From: Thalassoglobus neptunius
GTDB lineage: Bacteria > Planctomycetota > Planctomycetia > Planctomycetales > Planctomycetaceae
Length of the DNA: 64,000 bases
Assembly: GCF_007859735.1 (NCBI RefSeq)
Contig: NZ_SIHI01000018.1
Span: 1-64,000 of the forward strand
Direction: 5' to 3'
Of the stretch, positions 46,328 through 56,270 are shown piece by piece. The position numbers were made by a program, and so were the translations under genes. Each line of letters opens with the position of its first letter. Positions within the stretch are counted from its first letter, which is position 1. The notes beneath the pieces are model-generated. The model did no database searches. It saw only the letters and a program-made list of their open reading frames with translations, and was not told where the DNA came from.

Positions 46328-47744
46328 CCTCAGCGACCCGGAATTCTTTCGAAACCAAGTCCTCATCCCCAGCGAGCAGCTTCTCCCCTTTTCGACTGTC
46401 GCTGCGCCGTGGCAAATCGACGATCTCAGTGCTTTGGATGAAGCTTGGAAGCGGCTCGCGTCCGGCGATGGCCAGCCTGATTCCACTGTCATTCGCCGAG
46501 CGTACATCGAGCGCCCTCGTGGTCACTCGAAAACCTCCGACATGGCCCTTCAAATTGCCTGGATTCTTCTCGCGGCGACCCGCCCCGTCACGGGCCTGGC
46601 TGCCGCAGCTGATCGAGATCAAGCGAAGTTCTTGTATGACTCGATTCATCGACTCACGAATGCCAATCCGGCTCTCTTTCAGGAACTTTCATTTGTCCAA
46701 CACCAAATCAAAAACAAACGGACGGGAAGTCGCCTGGAAGTGATTTCTTCGGACGTGAAAAGTTCCTTTGGTGCGCTCCCTGACTTCGTCGTTTGCGATG
46801 AGCTCTGTCACTGGGAGAAGCCGGACATGTGGTATTCTCTCCTCTCTTCCGCAGCGAAAAAGTCGGAGTGCGTGCTTTCAATTCTGACAAATGCTGGAGT
46901 CGGCAAAGGTTGGCAATGGGAAGTACGCGAACATGCCCGACAGAGTTCTTCGTGGCACTTTTCATCACTCGATGGACCACAGGCGCCTTGGATCACCGAC
47001 GACTGGCTGCAGGAACAGCGTTCCCTTCTGCCCGAACCCGTCTTCGAACGACTCTGGCTCAATCGATGGCAGCACTCTGACGGAAATTTCGTCACTCTGG
47101 ACGAAGCGGAAGCCTGCCGCGACACGCTTCTGACTTATCAGGTGTGTGGCCAGCCGGGGATTCCGTATGTGGCGACGATCGACTACGCCGAGAAACACGA
47201 TCTCACTGTCGGATGCGTTTGTCATCTCGATGGCGAAAAAGTAATCGTCGATCGGATGGACGTCGTCAAACCTTCCCCGCAAAACCCTACGCGAATCCAA
47301 TGGGGGGAAGACTGGATCGAGGATATCGGAAGCCGGTTTCATCGTGTGCGATTCGTCGTCGATGAATATCAACTTCTCAGCACCATTCAAAGACTGGAGA
47401 ATCGCTATCCCATCGAAAGATTTGCCTTCCGGTCCGGAGGAGGCAATGAACGGCTGGCGGTCACGTTGCGTCAGTTGATTCTTCACCAGAATGTTGGCTG
47501 GTACGCCGACAGTGGAGCTGTTGACGGTCTTCACCGTGATGATCTTGAAACAGAACTTTCGTCGCTGTTGTTGAGACAAACGTCTCGCGGGCGAGTGCGA
47601 ATCGATCACATCGCCGATGGACAGCATCACGATGACCGATCATTTGCACTCGGTGTCGCATGTCTGGCACTCAAGGACGAAAGCCCGGTTGAAGATCACT
47701 TCGTCGTCACTCCGCCTTCTCTCACCGGAGACTTTCTATGGTAG
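46245..47744 (+). CDS. Phage terminase large subunit
   Basis: 499 residues. The ATPase part has a deviating Walker A (IERPRGHSKT) and a Walker B FVVCDELCHW. The C-terminal RNase H-like nuclease part has TIDYAEKHDLTVG, VVDEYQ and a late acidic HHDDRSFALG. The motif set is that of terminases that pump and cut concatemeric phage DNA. No portal, protease or capsid gene follows: after 60 bp comes an intergenic repeat and then ubiE on the other strand. The module is thus a phage remnant or a domesticated set. Confidence 0.85.
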   Translation: MTNFLSTSERKRLHSLIASAKARTLQRDLSDPEFFRNQVLIPSEQLLPFSTVAAPWQIDDLSALDEAWKRLASGDGQPDSTVIRRAYIERPRGHSKTSDMALQIAWILLAATRPVTGLAAAADRDQAKFLYDSIHRLTNANPALFQELSFVQHQIKNKRTGSRLEVISSDVKSSFGALPDFVVCDELCHWEKPDMWYSLLSSAAKKSECVLSILTNAGVGKGWQWEVREHARQSSSWHFSSLDGPQAPWITDDWLQEQRSLLPEPVFERLWLNRWQHSDGNFVTLDEAEACRDTLLTYQVCGQPGIPYVATIDYAEKHDLTVGCVCHLDGEKVIVDRMDVVKPSPQNPTRIQWGEDWIEDIGSRFHRVRFVVDEYQLLSTIQRLENRYPIERFAFRSGGGNERLAVTLRQLILHQNVGWYADSGAVDGLHRDDLETELSSLLLRQTSRGRVRIDHIADGQHHDDRSFALGVACLALKDESPVEDHFVVTPPSLTGDFLW

Positions 47745-47771
47745 TGAAAGTTTCCGTCAGTTCGGCCGACT

Positions 47772-47852
47772 TCTAAAGTAAGCTGCTCTCTCTTGTGCGC
47801 TCGCTTGCGCTGTTTCATCAGATAAAACGCTGAGTTTCCTCGTGCGAGTGAG
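47772..47852 (+). repeat. Intergenic repeat, copy 3 of 3
   Basis: Begins TTCTAAAG like copy 1 and matches 6104-6180 and 25893-25968 along its length, ending CTCGTGCGAGTGAG. It lies just after the terminase gene, possibly at the right border of the phage-derived module. Confidence 0.8.
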
Positions 47853-47962
47853 TCCAATCGCACAAGAACCATTGTCTCAATTCAAACGATCTCGGGTTCC
47901 TCTGAATCCGAGATCGTTGTTTTTTGTGACTTCCGGCGAGAGATGTATTGGAGTCGAGAGTC

Positions 47963-48709
47963 TTAGTCCGCCGGCTTGTGTCCGAGATACAGCGTTGCGA
48001 TTCCGAACGTCAACGGCGTGAACGAGACATCATTCAACCCGCATTCGCTCATGATCTCAGCAAGTGCCTGACCACTTGGAAATTCGCTCACCGAGGCAGG
48101 CAGATAGTCGTAAGCCTGCTCGGAATTTGATGCGAAGAGTTGCCCCAGCCGAGGGAGCACATTGCGGAAATACCAGCGATACATCCCCGCCAGACCTGGA
48201 AGTGTGGGATTGGAGAACTCAAGAACCGCCACTCGCCCGCCCGGCTCACAGACCCGAATCATCTCTTTGAGACCGTTGCGAGTATCTGCGACGTTTCGCA
48301 ATCCGAAAGCCACCGACACAATCTGAAACTGATTGTCCTCAAACGGAAGCGACTGAGTGTCAGCCTCGATGAAATTGATTACCGAATGATCTTCGTCAGC
48401 CCGGTTGAGTTGCTTCGTCTTTTCCCGAGCCAACTCGAGCATTCTGGGGGTAAAGTCCGTCCCTGTGACAGCCACCTTCTTTCCGGAGGATTTCCAGAAA
48501 GCGATCGCAAGGTCACCGGTGCCAGTGCAAACATCCAAGACCGGTGAAGTTCCCTGAACGGGGACTTTCCGGACTGTGTACGACCGCCAGTAGATATCAA
48601 TTCCACCGGAGAGCAGATGATTCATCAAGTCGTAGCGGTCAGCGATCTGTCCAAACATCCGCTGAACACGTTCGCCTGACTTATCGACGATGACCGTTCC
48701 ATCCACCAT
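47963..48709 (-). CDS. ubiE: Ubiquinone/menaquinone methyltransferase
   Basis: 248 residues, normal for the family. VQRMFGQIADRYDLMNHLLSGG is the family's N-terminal signature. VLDVCTGTGDLAI is the SAM-binding loop, and SVAFGLRNVADTRNGLKEM and GGRVAVLEFSNP are later family blocks. It C-methylates demethylmenaquinone or 2-polyprenyl-6-methoxybenzoquinol; planctomycetes are expected to use menaquinone, so menG activity is more likely. It has no operon partner. Confidence 0.93.
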   Translation of the reverse strand: MVDGTVIVDKSGERVQRMFGQIADRYDLMNHLLSGGIDIYWRSYTVRKVPVQGTSPVLDVCTGTGDLAIAFWKSSGKKVAVTGTDFTPRMLELAREKTKQLNRADEDHSVINFIEADTQSLPFEDNQFQIVSVAFGLRNVADTRNGLKEMIRVCEPGGRVAVLEFSNPTLPGLAGMYRWYFRNVLPRLGQLFASNSEQAYDYLPASVSEFPSGQALAEIMSECGLNDVSFTPLTFGIATLYLGHKPAD

Positions 48710-48863
48710 GCTTCACTCTCACTCTGTCACACTCTTCATGAAGAATTCCGTTCTTCAACCGGTATTGATTGTCGGAATCAACAAACTTTTCAGAGTTTAG
48801 ACAGGACACGTGAAGATTACGAAGCTGCTGGCCCCCCGTTCACCAACTTCCAGAAAACTCGGT

Positions 48864-50861
48864 TTACTGTTTGTGCATCCGCGTCACCGCTGCGGAAAGT
48901 TCGTCTTCGCTGACGAAGCCGTCTCCGTTTTGATCAACACGGTCAAAATTCCGCGAGAGAAGATCGAGAGGTTTGGCCTCGTCCAGCGAGAGGCGGGAAT
49001 TCTGATCCGTATCAAGTTGGGAAAGTATCTTTTTGACAATCGACTCAACAGAGCCCGTTGAGGTCAACAGTTCGGGCTCGACGGAGACCATGATGTCGTA
49101 ATATCCCAGCATCATTTCATCCCACGACTGGTCTCCCCAATAAACGGTCTTGGAAGGATCGGGGTTCGCGAGATTGTTCTCTGAGTTGTCGAATAGCGCG
49201 GTGCAATGCAGTCTCGTTCCAGCAGGGAGTCGACGCGGTTCGGCAAGGCGGTACTGAGTCTGCCAGTTGAAATCGTAGTTCGGAACATCGAGGAGAATCT
49301 CACGACTGCCGTCAGGAAATTCTGCTTCGAACCGGAATGCCTGTCCTCGCAAATGCATATGCGGCGACATGGAGAGCAACGTCACTTCTTCTGGACTCTT
49401 TCCGGACTTCGCAGTGACTTTCTGGTTGGCGAGATACGGTTTCAATTCAAAGCCGGTATTCCCGACATGAAGTGTTTTGACTTCATACTTGATCGACTCC
49501 GGTTCGGCGAAAACGAGGCCGACCTGACTGATGTCGGTTTCTTCGGTTCCGATTGGCGTGTAGTGCATTTCGAAACGCAACCAGGAGCCGGCAGGAATGA
49601 GTTTAGCCGCACCCGGGGGAAGTGCCTGAAGTCGAAGTCCCGGAACGTACGCGGTCAGAAACGAGTGCTCCCGAGTGTTTTTTCCTTGGGGATGGACGTA
49701 AACGATGATGTGGTGCACAACCAGTGGATTGCCTGGCCGCGCCTCCATCCCGGTCACCCAGCGATCCTCGTCGATTTTGGGGTCGACCCAAAAGTGTTGA
49801 TATTTGATTCCCTCCGGACCCACTTCGGCAGCAACCTCGAACGGTTGATCAGCCATCGGGATGACCATGTCCGGGTTCGTCGCCAACTGCCATCCCTCAA
49901 CATATTCTTTGGGAACCGGAAGTTCGCTCGGGTCTCCCTCCGGTGCTCCATTCGCGACCCAAGTCGCGATCAGTTGCTTTTCCTTCTCACTGAGACTGAC
50001 ATCGTTCGAGAAATGGCCGTATTGGGGATTCGCATGCCAGGGGGGCATTCTTCCTTCCTGAACGACCTCGGCAATCATCTCTCCCCATCCAGCGACGTCA
50101 TCATACGTCTCCATGGAGAATGGAGCGACTTCGCCTTCCCGGTGACATCCGACACAGCGGTTTTGGAAAATACGTGCAATCTGATTCGAGTAAGTCACCG
50201 GCGAGTTCTCGTTCGGTGTCTTGCGTCGCCCAATGATACATCCCAGAGCCTGAGTTTCCGGCACCGACACAGCTTCACCGGCGAGCAATTCCTGAATGGC
50301 GATTTTGGCATCTTCGCGGCTGGGAGCACTGCGAGTGATGCCGACCACATATTGATCATCCACGCGCCCGAAATACCGCACGATGCGGTTTTGATCGAGC
50401 ACAAAGACTTCCGGAGTCCGGGTCGCGCCAAACTCATCGGCGACTTCATTCGTCGCATCTTTGAGAACAGGAAACGTGATTCCCTGATCGCGAATCGAGT
50501 TTGAGAGATCGCTCAGCGAGTCCTGTACGTTGGAATTCACAGCGATAATCGAAAGATCCGACTCGCGAAATTCTTCTTTCAGCTGATTGAGTCGATGAAC
50601 GTACAGTTTGGCGAGAGGACATTCTGTCCCGAGAAACGCGACGAGGACCAGCTTCGAATCGTTGAAGTCGTCAAGGGAATAGTTTTTCCCACGATGGTCC
50701 TTCAAAGAAAAGTTGTCGATTCGTTTTCCCAGCGACGACTCCTCAGCGGTCGCACATGACAGCAGAGAGAAGATCACGGCGATGACCATCATCCCTCGCA
50801 GAATTGCGGTCGAGGATTGTTTCTGCAGTTCAAACGGCGATCGCAAGGGACGACTCGGCAT
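48864..50861 (-). CDS. Redoxin / cytochrome c / copper-monooxygenase-like fusion with EF-hands
   Basis: 665 residues from ATG 50861; a start at 50903 is possible. After a hydrophobic N-terminus ending LLSC, an AhpC/TSA-like thioredoxin domain covers about 45-175 (GTECPLAKLY). CVGCH (236-240) is a haem c attachment site and MPPWH a likely distal ligand. The next 250 residues resemble the Cu type II ascorbate-dependent monooxygenase fold (HHIIVYVHPQG, HMHLRG). Two EF-hand loops end the protein (DTDQNSRLSLDE, DQNGDGFVSEDE). Proteins of this layout are typical of planctomycetes. The role is probably electron transfer or oxidation in the periplasm, with the substrate unknown. A 432-codon open frame on the opposite strand is taken as a shadow. 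Confidence 0.85.
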   Translation of the reverse strand: MPSRPLRSPFELQKQSSTAILRGMMVIAVIFSLLSCATAEESSLGKRIDNFSLKDHRGKNYSLDDFNDSKLVLVAFLGTECPLAKLYVHRLNQLKEEFRESDLSIIAVNSNVQDSLSDLSNSIRDQGITFPVLKDATNEVADEFGATRTPEVFVLDQNRIVRYFGRVDDQYVVGITRSAPSREDAKIAIQELLAGEAVSVPETQALGCIIGRRKTPNENSPVTYSNQIARIFQNRCVGCHREGEVAPFSMETYDDVAGWGEMIAEVVQEGRMPPWHANPQYGHFSNDVSLSEKEKQLIATWVANGAPEGDPSELPVPKEYVEGWQLATNPDMVIPMADQPFEVAAEVGPEGIKYQHFWVDPKIDEDRWVTGMEARPGNPLVVHHIIVYVHPQGKNTREHSFLTAYVPGLRLQALPPGAAKLIPAGSWLRFEMHYTPIGTEETDISQVGLVFAEPESIKYEVKTLHVGNTGFELKPYLANQKVTAKSGKSPEEVTLLSMSPHMHLRGQAFRFEAEFPDGSREILLDVPNYDFNWQTQYRLAEPRRLPAGTRLHCTALFDNSENNLANPDPSKTVYWGDQSWDEMMLGYYDIMVSVEPELLTSTGSVESIVKKILSQLDTDQNSRLSLDEAKPLDLLSRNFDRVDQNGDGFVSEDELSAAVTRMHKQ

Positions 50862-50999
50862 AAGATTTCTCAATTCAAACAAGAATCGATACGATTGGAA
50901 CAAACGATTTTGATGGATTTATCGTAAGCGAAAACCGCATCGTCTGTGGAGACGTTTTTTGAACTGAACCTGACTTGCAGCTCGAAAGTTTCAAAAAAC

Positions 51000-51785
51000 T
51001 TAAGGTTTTGGGGCTGCCTGCTGCTGAAACTCTTCGCCGGTATCCCGTCCCGGTTCGCCGAACATCTCGACAACATCGTTCACCATGATCGGTTTTGGTG
51101 ACACCAACAGCTCGCCCGCTTCGACACCGTGCGTCTGACCGAGAAGCCTTGCCTGACTCTCCACCAGATGAAAAACTCGCTCTTTTCCGGGAGGAAATTG
51201 CGTCTGATAGGCTTTGACAGCTTCAATCTTTTGTTCCAGACACCCGGAAATGTCACTGACAAAAGCTCCGGGCTGTTCCGTCGACTTCATCGAACCGAAG
51301 CCGAGCGGATACCAGATTTGCTGTTTAACTGTATGAACCGGCAAATTGTCAAATTCCGGATCCCACTTGGTGAGCCGGGAGTAAAACACGCCAGCATCAG
51401 TGATTTGCATCGCCTGCCAATGGTCGGGAGAGGCCATCGGCGTTTTTTCGGCGATTCCGAACACAATCGAAGGCCGGTACTGGCGAAAGACTTTTCCAAG
51501 TGCAACGCGCGACTCGTAATTGTCGAAGAGTTTGCGATTCGGAAGTTCGAGATTGATCCGAACATGGACACCCAGAATTTCCGCAGCTCGTTCTGCTTCC
51601 GCCAAACGGACTTCCGGCCCCGGGCTGTTGGGAGTCGGTTCTCCATCGGTCAAATCAACGATGCCGACACGATATCCCTGCGTCACAAGACGCGCGAGAG
51701 TCCCTCCGATGGCAATTTCCACATCATCTGGATGCGCACCGACAGCGATGACATCCAGCCTTTGCGAGCTAACGACGTTGTTCAT
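51000..51785 (-). CDS. bshB1: LmbE/PIG-L-family deacetylase, BshB1-like
   Basis: 261 residues from ATG 51785, chosen for GAGGAG upstream; a start at 51833 is possible. [17 protein letters not shown] holds the AHPDD metal motif (17-21). [12 protein letters not shown] and ELPNRKL are typical of BshB1, which deacetylates N-acetylglucosaminyl malate in bacillithiol synthesis. [12 protein letters not shown] contributes a further metal His. Its start overlaps the stop of the alpha/beta-hydrolase-like gene by 17 bp, so the two are co-translated. No bshA or bshC lies in the window, so the gene name is from similarity only. Confidence 0.8.
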   Translation of the reverse strand: MNNVVSSQRLDVIAVGAHPDDVEIAIGGTLARLVTQGYRVGIVDLTDGEPTPNSPGPEVRLAEAERAAEILGVHVRINLELPNRKLFDNYESRVALGKVFRQYRPSIVFGIAEKTPMASPDHWQAMQITDAGVFYSRLTKWDPEFDNLPVHTVKQQIWYPLGFGSMKSTEQPGAFVSDISGCLEQKIEAVKAYQTQFPPGKERVFHLVESQARLLGQTHGVEAGELLVSPKPIMVNDVVEMFGEPGRDTGEEFQQQAAPKP

Positions 51786-52692
51786 GCGACTCCTCAGAAG
51801 CGCGTTCAAGAAATGCCCGCAAAATTTTGACAAGACGGTGCGGATGGGTCAGAAACGGAAAATGTCCGGAAGTATGCATCCACTCCACTTCACAGTTTGG
51901 AAGGTTCTTTTCTAATCGATCTTCTTCCCGATCGATACTCGCTCCGTCACCTTCAGTCCTCAGCAGCAAGACTCGATTGTTCACCTGAGAGACTTCAGCA
52001 CTCAGATTCGTGCGATCGGCGGCGAGCAATTTTCGACAGTTTTGCCTGACGGAGACTCGATAGGTTTCGCTGAGAAGGAACCCGAACCGAGTTTCGTCAT
52101 AGGGCGGAAACCACGGTCGATGATTCGCAACTTGAGACGACAGCCAGAGAGGAAGCCGACGAATTGAAAATGGAAGCAGCAATCCGGCCTGAGCGAGTGC
52201 GGTTTCGGTCCAGTTGAGACGGCGATGCGCCCAGGCACTTTGAAGGACGACATTCTTCAGGAAATCGGAACCGTCAATCATCATCTGTAGAGCGATTTGC
52301 GACGAAAGTGTTGGGGCGTAAACGTCAACGGGTCCGCCGAACAATTCGCGGATTGCCTCACAATACGAAGTTGCAGTTTCCGGAATGAGTTTTTTCGCCG
52401 AGGGAGTTCGTTCGAATTCGGGCTCGCTCAGAATCCACAACTGACGTTCTTCTCTCAACAACCAGGCCAGCAACGCGTAGATTTTTGCTGAGCATCCCGA
52501 AGCGGGAAGCAAAACGAGAGGCGGCCCTTGACCAATCTGCGTTGCGGTCAGCTTGGATTGACCAAGAGGAATTTCACCTTCACGGCGTTCTTCGAGGAAC
52601 GCACGAACGACATCCTGCCAGTCCAGGGGAGTTGGACAGGGTTCTGAATCCGTCGACTCGGGGGATGTTTTCGTATGACTCGTTTCCGTCAT
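51769..52692 (-). CDS. Alpha/beta-hydrolase-like protein without the usual nucleophile elbow
   Basis: 307 residues. [20 protein letters not shown] is the oxyanion-hole segment of the fold. The elbow, normally GxSxG, is [11 protein letters not shown], with Ser but no flanking Gly. A final His ([11 protein letters not shown]) is present near the end. The Asp strand is [13 protein letters not shown]. The N-terminus is polar with no signal, so it is cytoplasmic. It is translationally coupled to the deacetylase gene. The elbow suggests altered or lost esterase activity. No substrate can be proposed. Confidence 0.72.
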   Translation of the reverse strand: MTETSHTKTSPESTDSEPCPTPLDWQDVVRAFLEERREGEIPLGQSKLTATQIGQGPPLVLLPASGCSAKIYALLAWLLREERQLWILSEPEFERTPSAKKLIPETATSYCEAIRELFGGPVDVYAPTLSSQIALQMMIDGSDFLKNVVLQSAWAHRRLNWTETALAQAGLLLPFSIRRLPLWLSSQVANHRPWFPPYDETRFGFLLSETYRVSVRQNCRKLLAADRTNLSAEVSQVNNRVLLLRTEGDGASIDREEDRLEKNLPNCEVEWMHTSGHFPFLTHPHRLVKILRAFLERASEESHEQRR

Positions 52693-52939
52693 GATTCCCG
52701 CTTATGCGTCACCGATGAATCTGCACCCCATTTTCGGGTGTTGTTTCGTTTCTTGCCGAATTCTAGCCAATCGCGTCCCCGATGTCAGAACGGACACGAA
52801 AAATTCATTGTTCGCACTTCGATTTCTCTAGAAACCATCGAAATCGACCGTTAGACTACGCGATTCAACATGCTGCCATCCACACCGTATTTTGTGAGTG
52901 TCTCCGGCAGCCGTCCAATTATTGGAACCCTGAAAGCAA

Positions 52940-53203
52940 ATGCCAAACTCACCTAACGCTCAAAAAGCCCTTCGTCAAAGCGAAAAACGTCGGTTGCACA
53001 ACCGAAATCTTCGTTCTGCTCTCAGAACAGTCATCAAGAAAGCTCGGTCGGCTGCCGCAGAAGGCGGTGCAGCTGCTGATGAAGCCGTTCGCATCGCGGT
53101 CAAGCGTCTCGATCAGGCTGCCGCCAAAGGTTTGATCCATAAGAATACCGCATCGCGAACGAAGTCCCGACTCGTCACACTTAAGAAAAAGTCCGCAAGC
53201 TAA
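52940..53203 (+). CDS. rpsT: 30S ribosomal protein S20
   Basis: 87 residues, typical of S20. [20 protein letters not shown] is the N-terminal rRNA-binding block, and [14 protein letters not shown] is the conserved C-terminal motif. The protein is very basic. It binds 16S rRNA early in 30S assembly. It stands alone and is followed after 200 bp by a terminator. Confidence 0.96.
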   Translation: MPNSPNAQKALRQSEKRRLHNRNLRSALRTVIKKARSAAAEGGAAADEAVRIAVKRLDQAAAKGLIHKNTASRTKSRLVTLKKKSAS

Positions 53204-53404
53204 GCGGCTTTTGTAATAACGCTCTACGCTGAACTCGCGGCAAGTCTCGCTTCAAATGCGAGCGGACAAATCGCAAGCGCTGAGCTTCGAAGTCAATTTC
53301 GACACCGAAGCTGAAGGCAATTCGTTGGAGCGTTTCCTTCTTCAGAAGTCGACTGGTCGAAGCCTCGGCGATTTCCGAAGGATAAAGCTGACATGATTTG
53401 AATC

Positions 53405-53437
53405 AAGGAACCCCATCGTTGTGCGGGTTCCTTTTTT
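53405..53437 (+). terminator. Rho-independent terminator downstream of rpsT
   Basis: AAGGAACCC (53405-53413) pairs with GGGTTCCTT (53425-53433) around an 11-base loop, followed by TTTT. It is 200 bp beyond rpsT, so the transcript has a long tail or carries an unseen RNA. In between (53204-53404) a CTCGC/GCGAG hairpin is the only other structure I see. Confidence 0.85.
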
Positions 53438-53599
53438 CGTTGATCCGCCAGTGATTTCTCTGATCACACGTCGACTCTTTGATTACGCCTATTTTACAGC
53501 CGAGGCCACTTTCGCGAAGCCCGATACGTAAAAAGAGCGAATCTCCTCACTGAATGAACTCCAGTGAGGAGAACGCCGCATCATCCGCTTAAGAATTCG

Positions 53600-55186
53600 T
53601 TACTTGAGATTTCCCCAGTCCTGGACATCGACGCGTGCACGATCGCCACAAATCTCCCGAATTCGAGAGATCAGGGAATAGGTCTGACCGGTCACTTCCG
53701 CAGCATCTCGCGACTCAAAATTCACTCGCAGCAACGGTTCGTTGTTGGAAGCACGGATATTGAACCACCAGTCGGGTGTGTAGTTCTGGACTTCGCGATA
53801 AATCGTGCCCGTCGGATCTCCCGACTTGTCGATCGTGAAGACATCGTCAACCGTCGCGAATTCTGGCTTCTTCGGATGGAAAACACTGACGCCGTCAATG
53901 TCGAGGACATAGCTGTTCTTCTCGTCGGTTCCGTATTCCTTTTTGATCGTCGAGATCACTTCTGAACTCATTGCTTTCCAGTCGCTGCACTCCACGCGAA
54001 GATTGACTTCGCCGCTGGCTGGCCAGGGTTTCAGCTGACCAAGCAGCTGCGAGCACTTGAGGCCAGTTTCAAGAAGCATGTCCCAGAAGGTGACCAATGC
54101 AAACAGACCGGAATCGAGACAGTAGGTATCGGGGAAGTTGTAATGAGCGGAAGATTCACCACCGAAGACAGCGTCTGTTTTCGTGAGTGCGACCTTCGCG
54201 GCGTCCTGCCCCACACGACAGAGAATCGCCTTTCCTCCCGCAGCACGGACGGTTTCCGGAACGAGCCACGACGAAACGGCAGAGTAAACGACCGATCCAT
54301 CGCCGCCATTCTTTTCGACCATGGCTTTCGCGAGAGCGGCGAGCAGCACGGATCCGGGAACAAACTGTCCCCATTCATCAACGAGAAACACGCGATCCGC
54401 GTCGCCGTCGAAGGCCGCTCCGAACTCGGCCCCTTCTGTAACAACCGTTTCCTGAAGAAGCTTCACAGCTCCCGGCAACCCCGGATTCGAGGGTCGAGTT
54501 GGAAAAGTTCCGTCAATCTGTTCGGCAACTGCCAGAAGTTCGGCTTCGGCACCGATGGCTTTGAGGGCACGGCTTAACAATGGACGGAAGAGCCCTCCAA
54601 CCCCGTTACCGGGATCGAGAACGACTTTTCCCTTGGCATCTTTGAGTCGCTCCGATCGGCTCAACGCGGCGTCGACGAAGCGAGACTGAAGATTCATTTT
54701 CCCGTTTGACGGAAATGGTGAACAGGTTGCCGCGGGAGTTGCTCCGTTGTCGGTGTCTTCTTCGTAACGAGGAGCCATGTGATCAAGAGGTCTCAGAATG
54801 TCGATTCCTCCCGTTTCGGGGCTCTTCATGACCGACTTGATGCCGTTGTACTCGGCCGGATTATGCGAAGCGGTAATCATCACACCGGCGATAGCACCAC
54901 AGATTCCCTCGCCCACTCCCCACTGAATCATGTCGGTCGTTGACAGACCGCAAGCGATCGGTTGGCCTCCTTCGCTCGCAATTCCCTGAATCAGCGAGCT
55001 GTAAATCGCTGGGGACGACGTTCGTCCGTCGCGGCCCACCATGACCTTTGGAGCTTCGCCTCCGATTTCCTTCTTCAAGCTCTGAGTGAGGTACTTTCCG
55101 GCGAGCCATGCCAGTTCTTCGTTGATCTGATTCGGGTAAACTCCGCGGACATCAGCTTTTCGCTCGAACATGGCGGGGTCGAACAT
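53600..55186 (-). CDS. Phosphomannomutase/phosphoglucomutase
   Basis: 528 residues. VMITASHNPAEYNG holds the active-site Ser107 that is phosphorylated. FDGDADRVF is the metal loop, GGESSAHY binds the sugar and RASNNEPLLRVNFE the phosphate. All four domains are present. It interconverts the 1- and 6-phosphates of mannose or glucose. The residues GESSAHY fit dual PMM/PGM enzymes of the AlgC/ManB type, but specificity is not certain. It diverges from hisF. Confidence 0.93.
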   Translation of the reverse strand: MFDPAMFERKADVRGVYPNQINEELAWLAGKYLTQSLKKEIGGEAPKVMVGRDGRTSSPAIYSSLIQGIASEGGQPIACGLSTTDMIQWGVGEGICGAIAGVMITASHNPAEYNGIKSVMKSPETGGIDILRPLDHMAPRYEEDTDNGATPAATCSPFPSNGKMNLQSRFVDAALSRSERLKDAKGKVVLDPGNGVGGLFRPLLSRALKAIGAEAELLAVAEQIDGTFPTRPSNPGLPGAVKLLQETVVTEGAEFGAAFDGDADRVFLVDEWGQFVPGSVLLAALAKAMVEKNGGDGSVVYSAVSSWLVPETVRAAGGKAILCRVGQDAAKVALTKTDAVFGGESSAHYNFPDTYCLDSGLFALVTFWDMLLETGLKCSQLLGQLKPWPASGEVNLRVECSDWKAMSSEVISTIKKEYGTDEKNSYVLDIDGVSVFHPKKPEFATVDDVFTIDKSGDPTGTIYREVQNYTPDWWFNIRASNNEPLLRVNFESRDAAEVTGQTYSLISRIREICGDRARVDVQDWGNLK

Positions 55187-55337
55187 GACACATAACTTTC
55201 TGAGCTGAAATGAAATGATGGAACGATTGGAAGTGGCAGTATGAGAGTTGATACTCGATCCGTCAATTTTGCTCTCCCGAAGAGAATCGCTACACTTTGT
55301 GTTTCGTCAAACTGCCGACATCAACGAACTGAAGAAA

Positions 55338-56198
55338 ATGCTAGCGAAACGAATCATTCCCTGCCTCGACGTCCACGCGGGTCGTGTCGTGAAAGGAGTC
55401 AACTTCCTGAATCTCCGCGACGCCGGTGATCCGGTGGATGTGGCCTCCCGCTACGAATCGGAAGGCGCAGATGAACTCGTTTTCCTCGATATCACGGCCA
55501 GTCATGAAGAACGCGATATCATTCTCGACGTCGTGCAGCGCACGAGTGAAGTGATTTTCATGCCGCTGACGGTCGGCGGAGGAATTCGAACACTCGAAGA
55601 CATTCGAAGACTTCTCAGTGCGGGCTGTGACAAAGTGTCGATCAATAGTGCCGCTGTCAAAGATCCCGAATTCGTGAGAGAGGCTGCTCTCCGATTTGGA
55701 AGCCAGTGCATCGTCGTCAATATCGATCCCAAGCGAGTCCCTGTTGCCGGGGCAGAAGCCATTCCTGGAGTCCGCGAAGATCTCGCTGTGATTCCTCGAC
55801 CGGGAAGAGATGGTTCCGAAGAAGTTTACTGGGATGTTCATATCAACGGAGGCCGAAAACCGACCGGTCTCGATGCAGTCAAATGGGCGCGTGAAGTCGA
55901 ACAACTCGGTGCCGGGGAAATCGTCCTGACAAGCATGGATGCAGATGGCACGAAAGATGGATTCGATATTGAGATCACCAAAGCTGTTTCGGACGCCGTC
56001 GGGATTCCGGTGATCGCCAGTGGAGGAGCGGGGCATCCCTCGCATCTTTACGAAGCGGTCACTTCAGGTGGTGCGAGCGCAGCTCTGGCTGCCAGCATCT
56101 TCCATTATGGAGAATTTTCGATCGACGAAACCAAACAATATCTCCAGGAACGCAACGTTCCCGTTCGCCGCATTCCGCTTCCAGCGAAGAGCGAATGA
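55338..56198 (+). CDS. hisF: Imidazole glycerol phosphate synthase subunit HisF
   Basis: 286 residues from ATG 55338; the upstream ATG 55248 adds an unsupported stretch. The barrel starts [18 protein letters not shown] with the catalytic Asp11. [27 protein letters not shown] is the first phosphate-binding half and [14 protein letters not shown] holds the second catalytic Asp. ASGGAGHP completes it. A loop insertion of about 30 residues follows VVNIDPKR compared with the usual 252-residue enzyme. It makes IGP and AICAR using ammonia from HisH. No other his gene is present here. Confidence 0.95.
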   Translation: MLAKRIIPCLDVHAGRVVKGVNFLNLRDAGDPVDVASRYESEGADELVFLDITASHEERDIILDVVQRTSEVIFMPLTVGGGIRTLEDIRRLLSAGCDKVSINSAAVKDPEFVREAALRFGSQCIVVNIDPKRVPVAGAEAIPGVREDLAVIPRPGRDGSEEVYWDVHINGGRKPTGLDAVKWAREVEQLGAGEIVLTSMDADGTKDGFDIEITKAVSDAVGIPVIASGGAGHPSHLYEAVTSGGASAALAASIFHYGEFSIDETKQYLQERNVPVRRIPLPAKSE

Positions 56199-56270
56199 CA
56201 CCGAAGACTCGCTTCGCGAGAATTTCACAGTATTTCGGTTTCAAGACCGAACCATTCCAAGAGGCTCATC

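Noticed and set aside
49206-50504. A 432-codon open frame on the plus strand opposite the redoxin fusion gene
   Set aside because: It is antisense to a gene with clear domains, and its product shows no family features.
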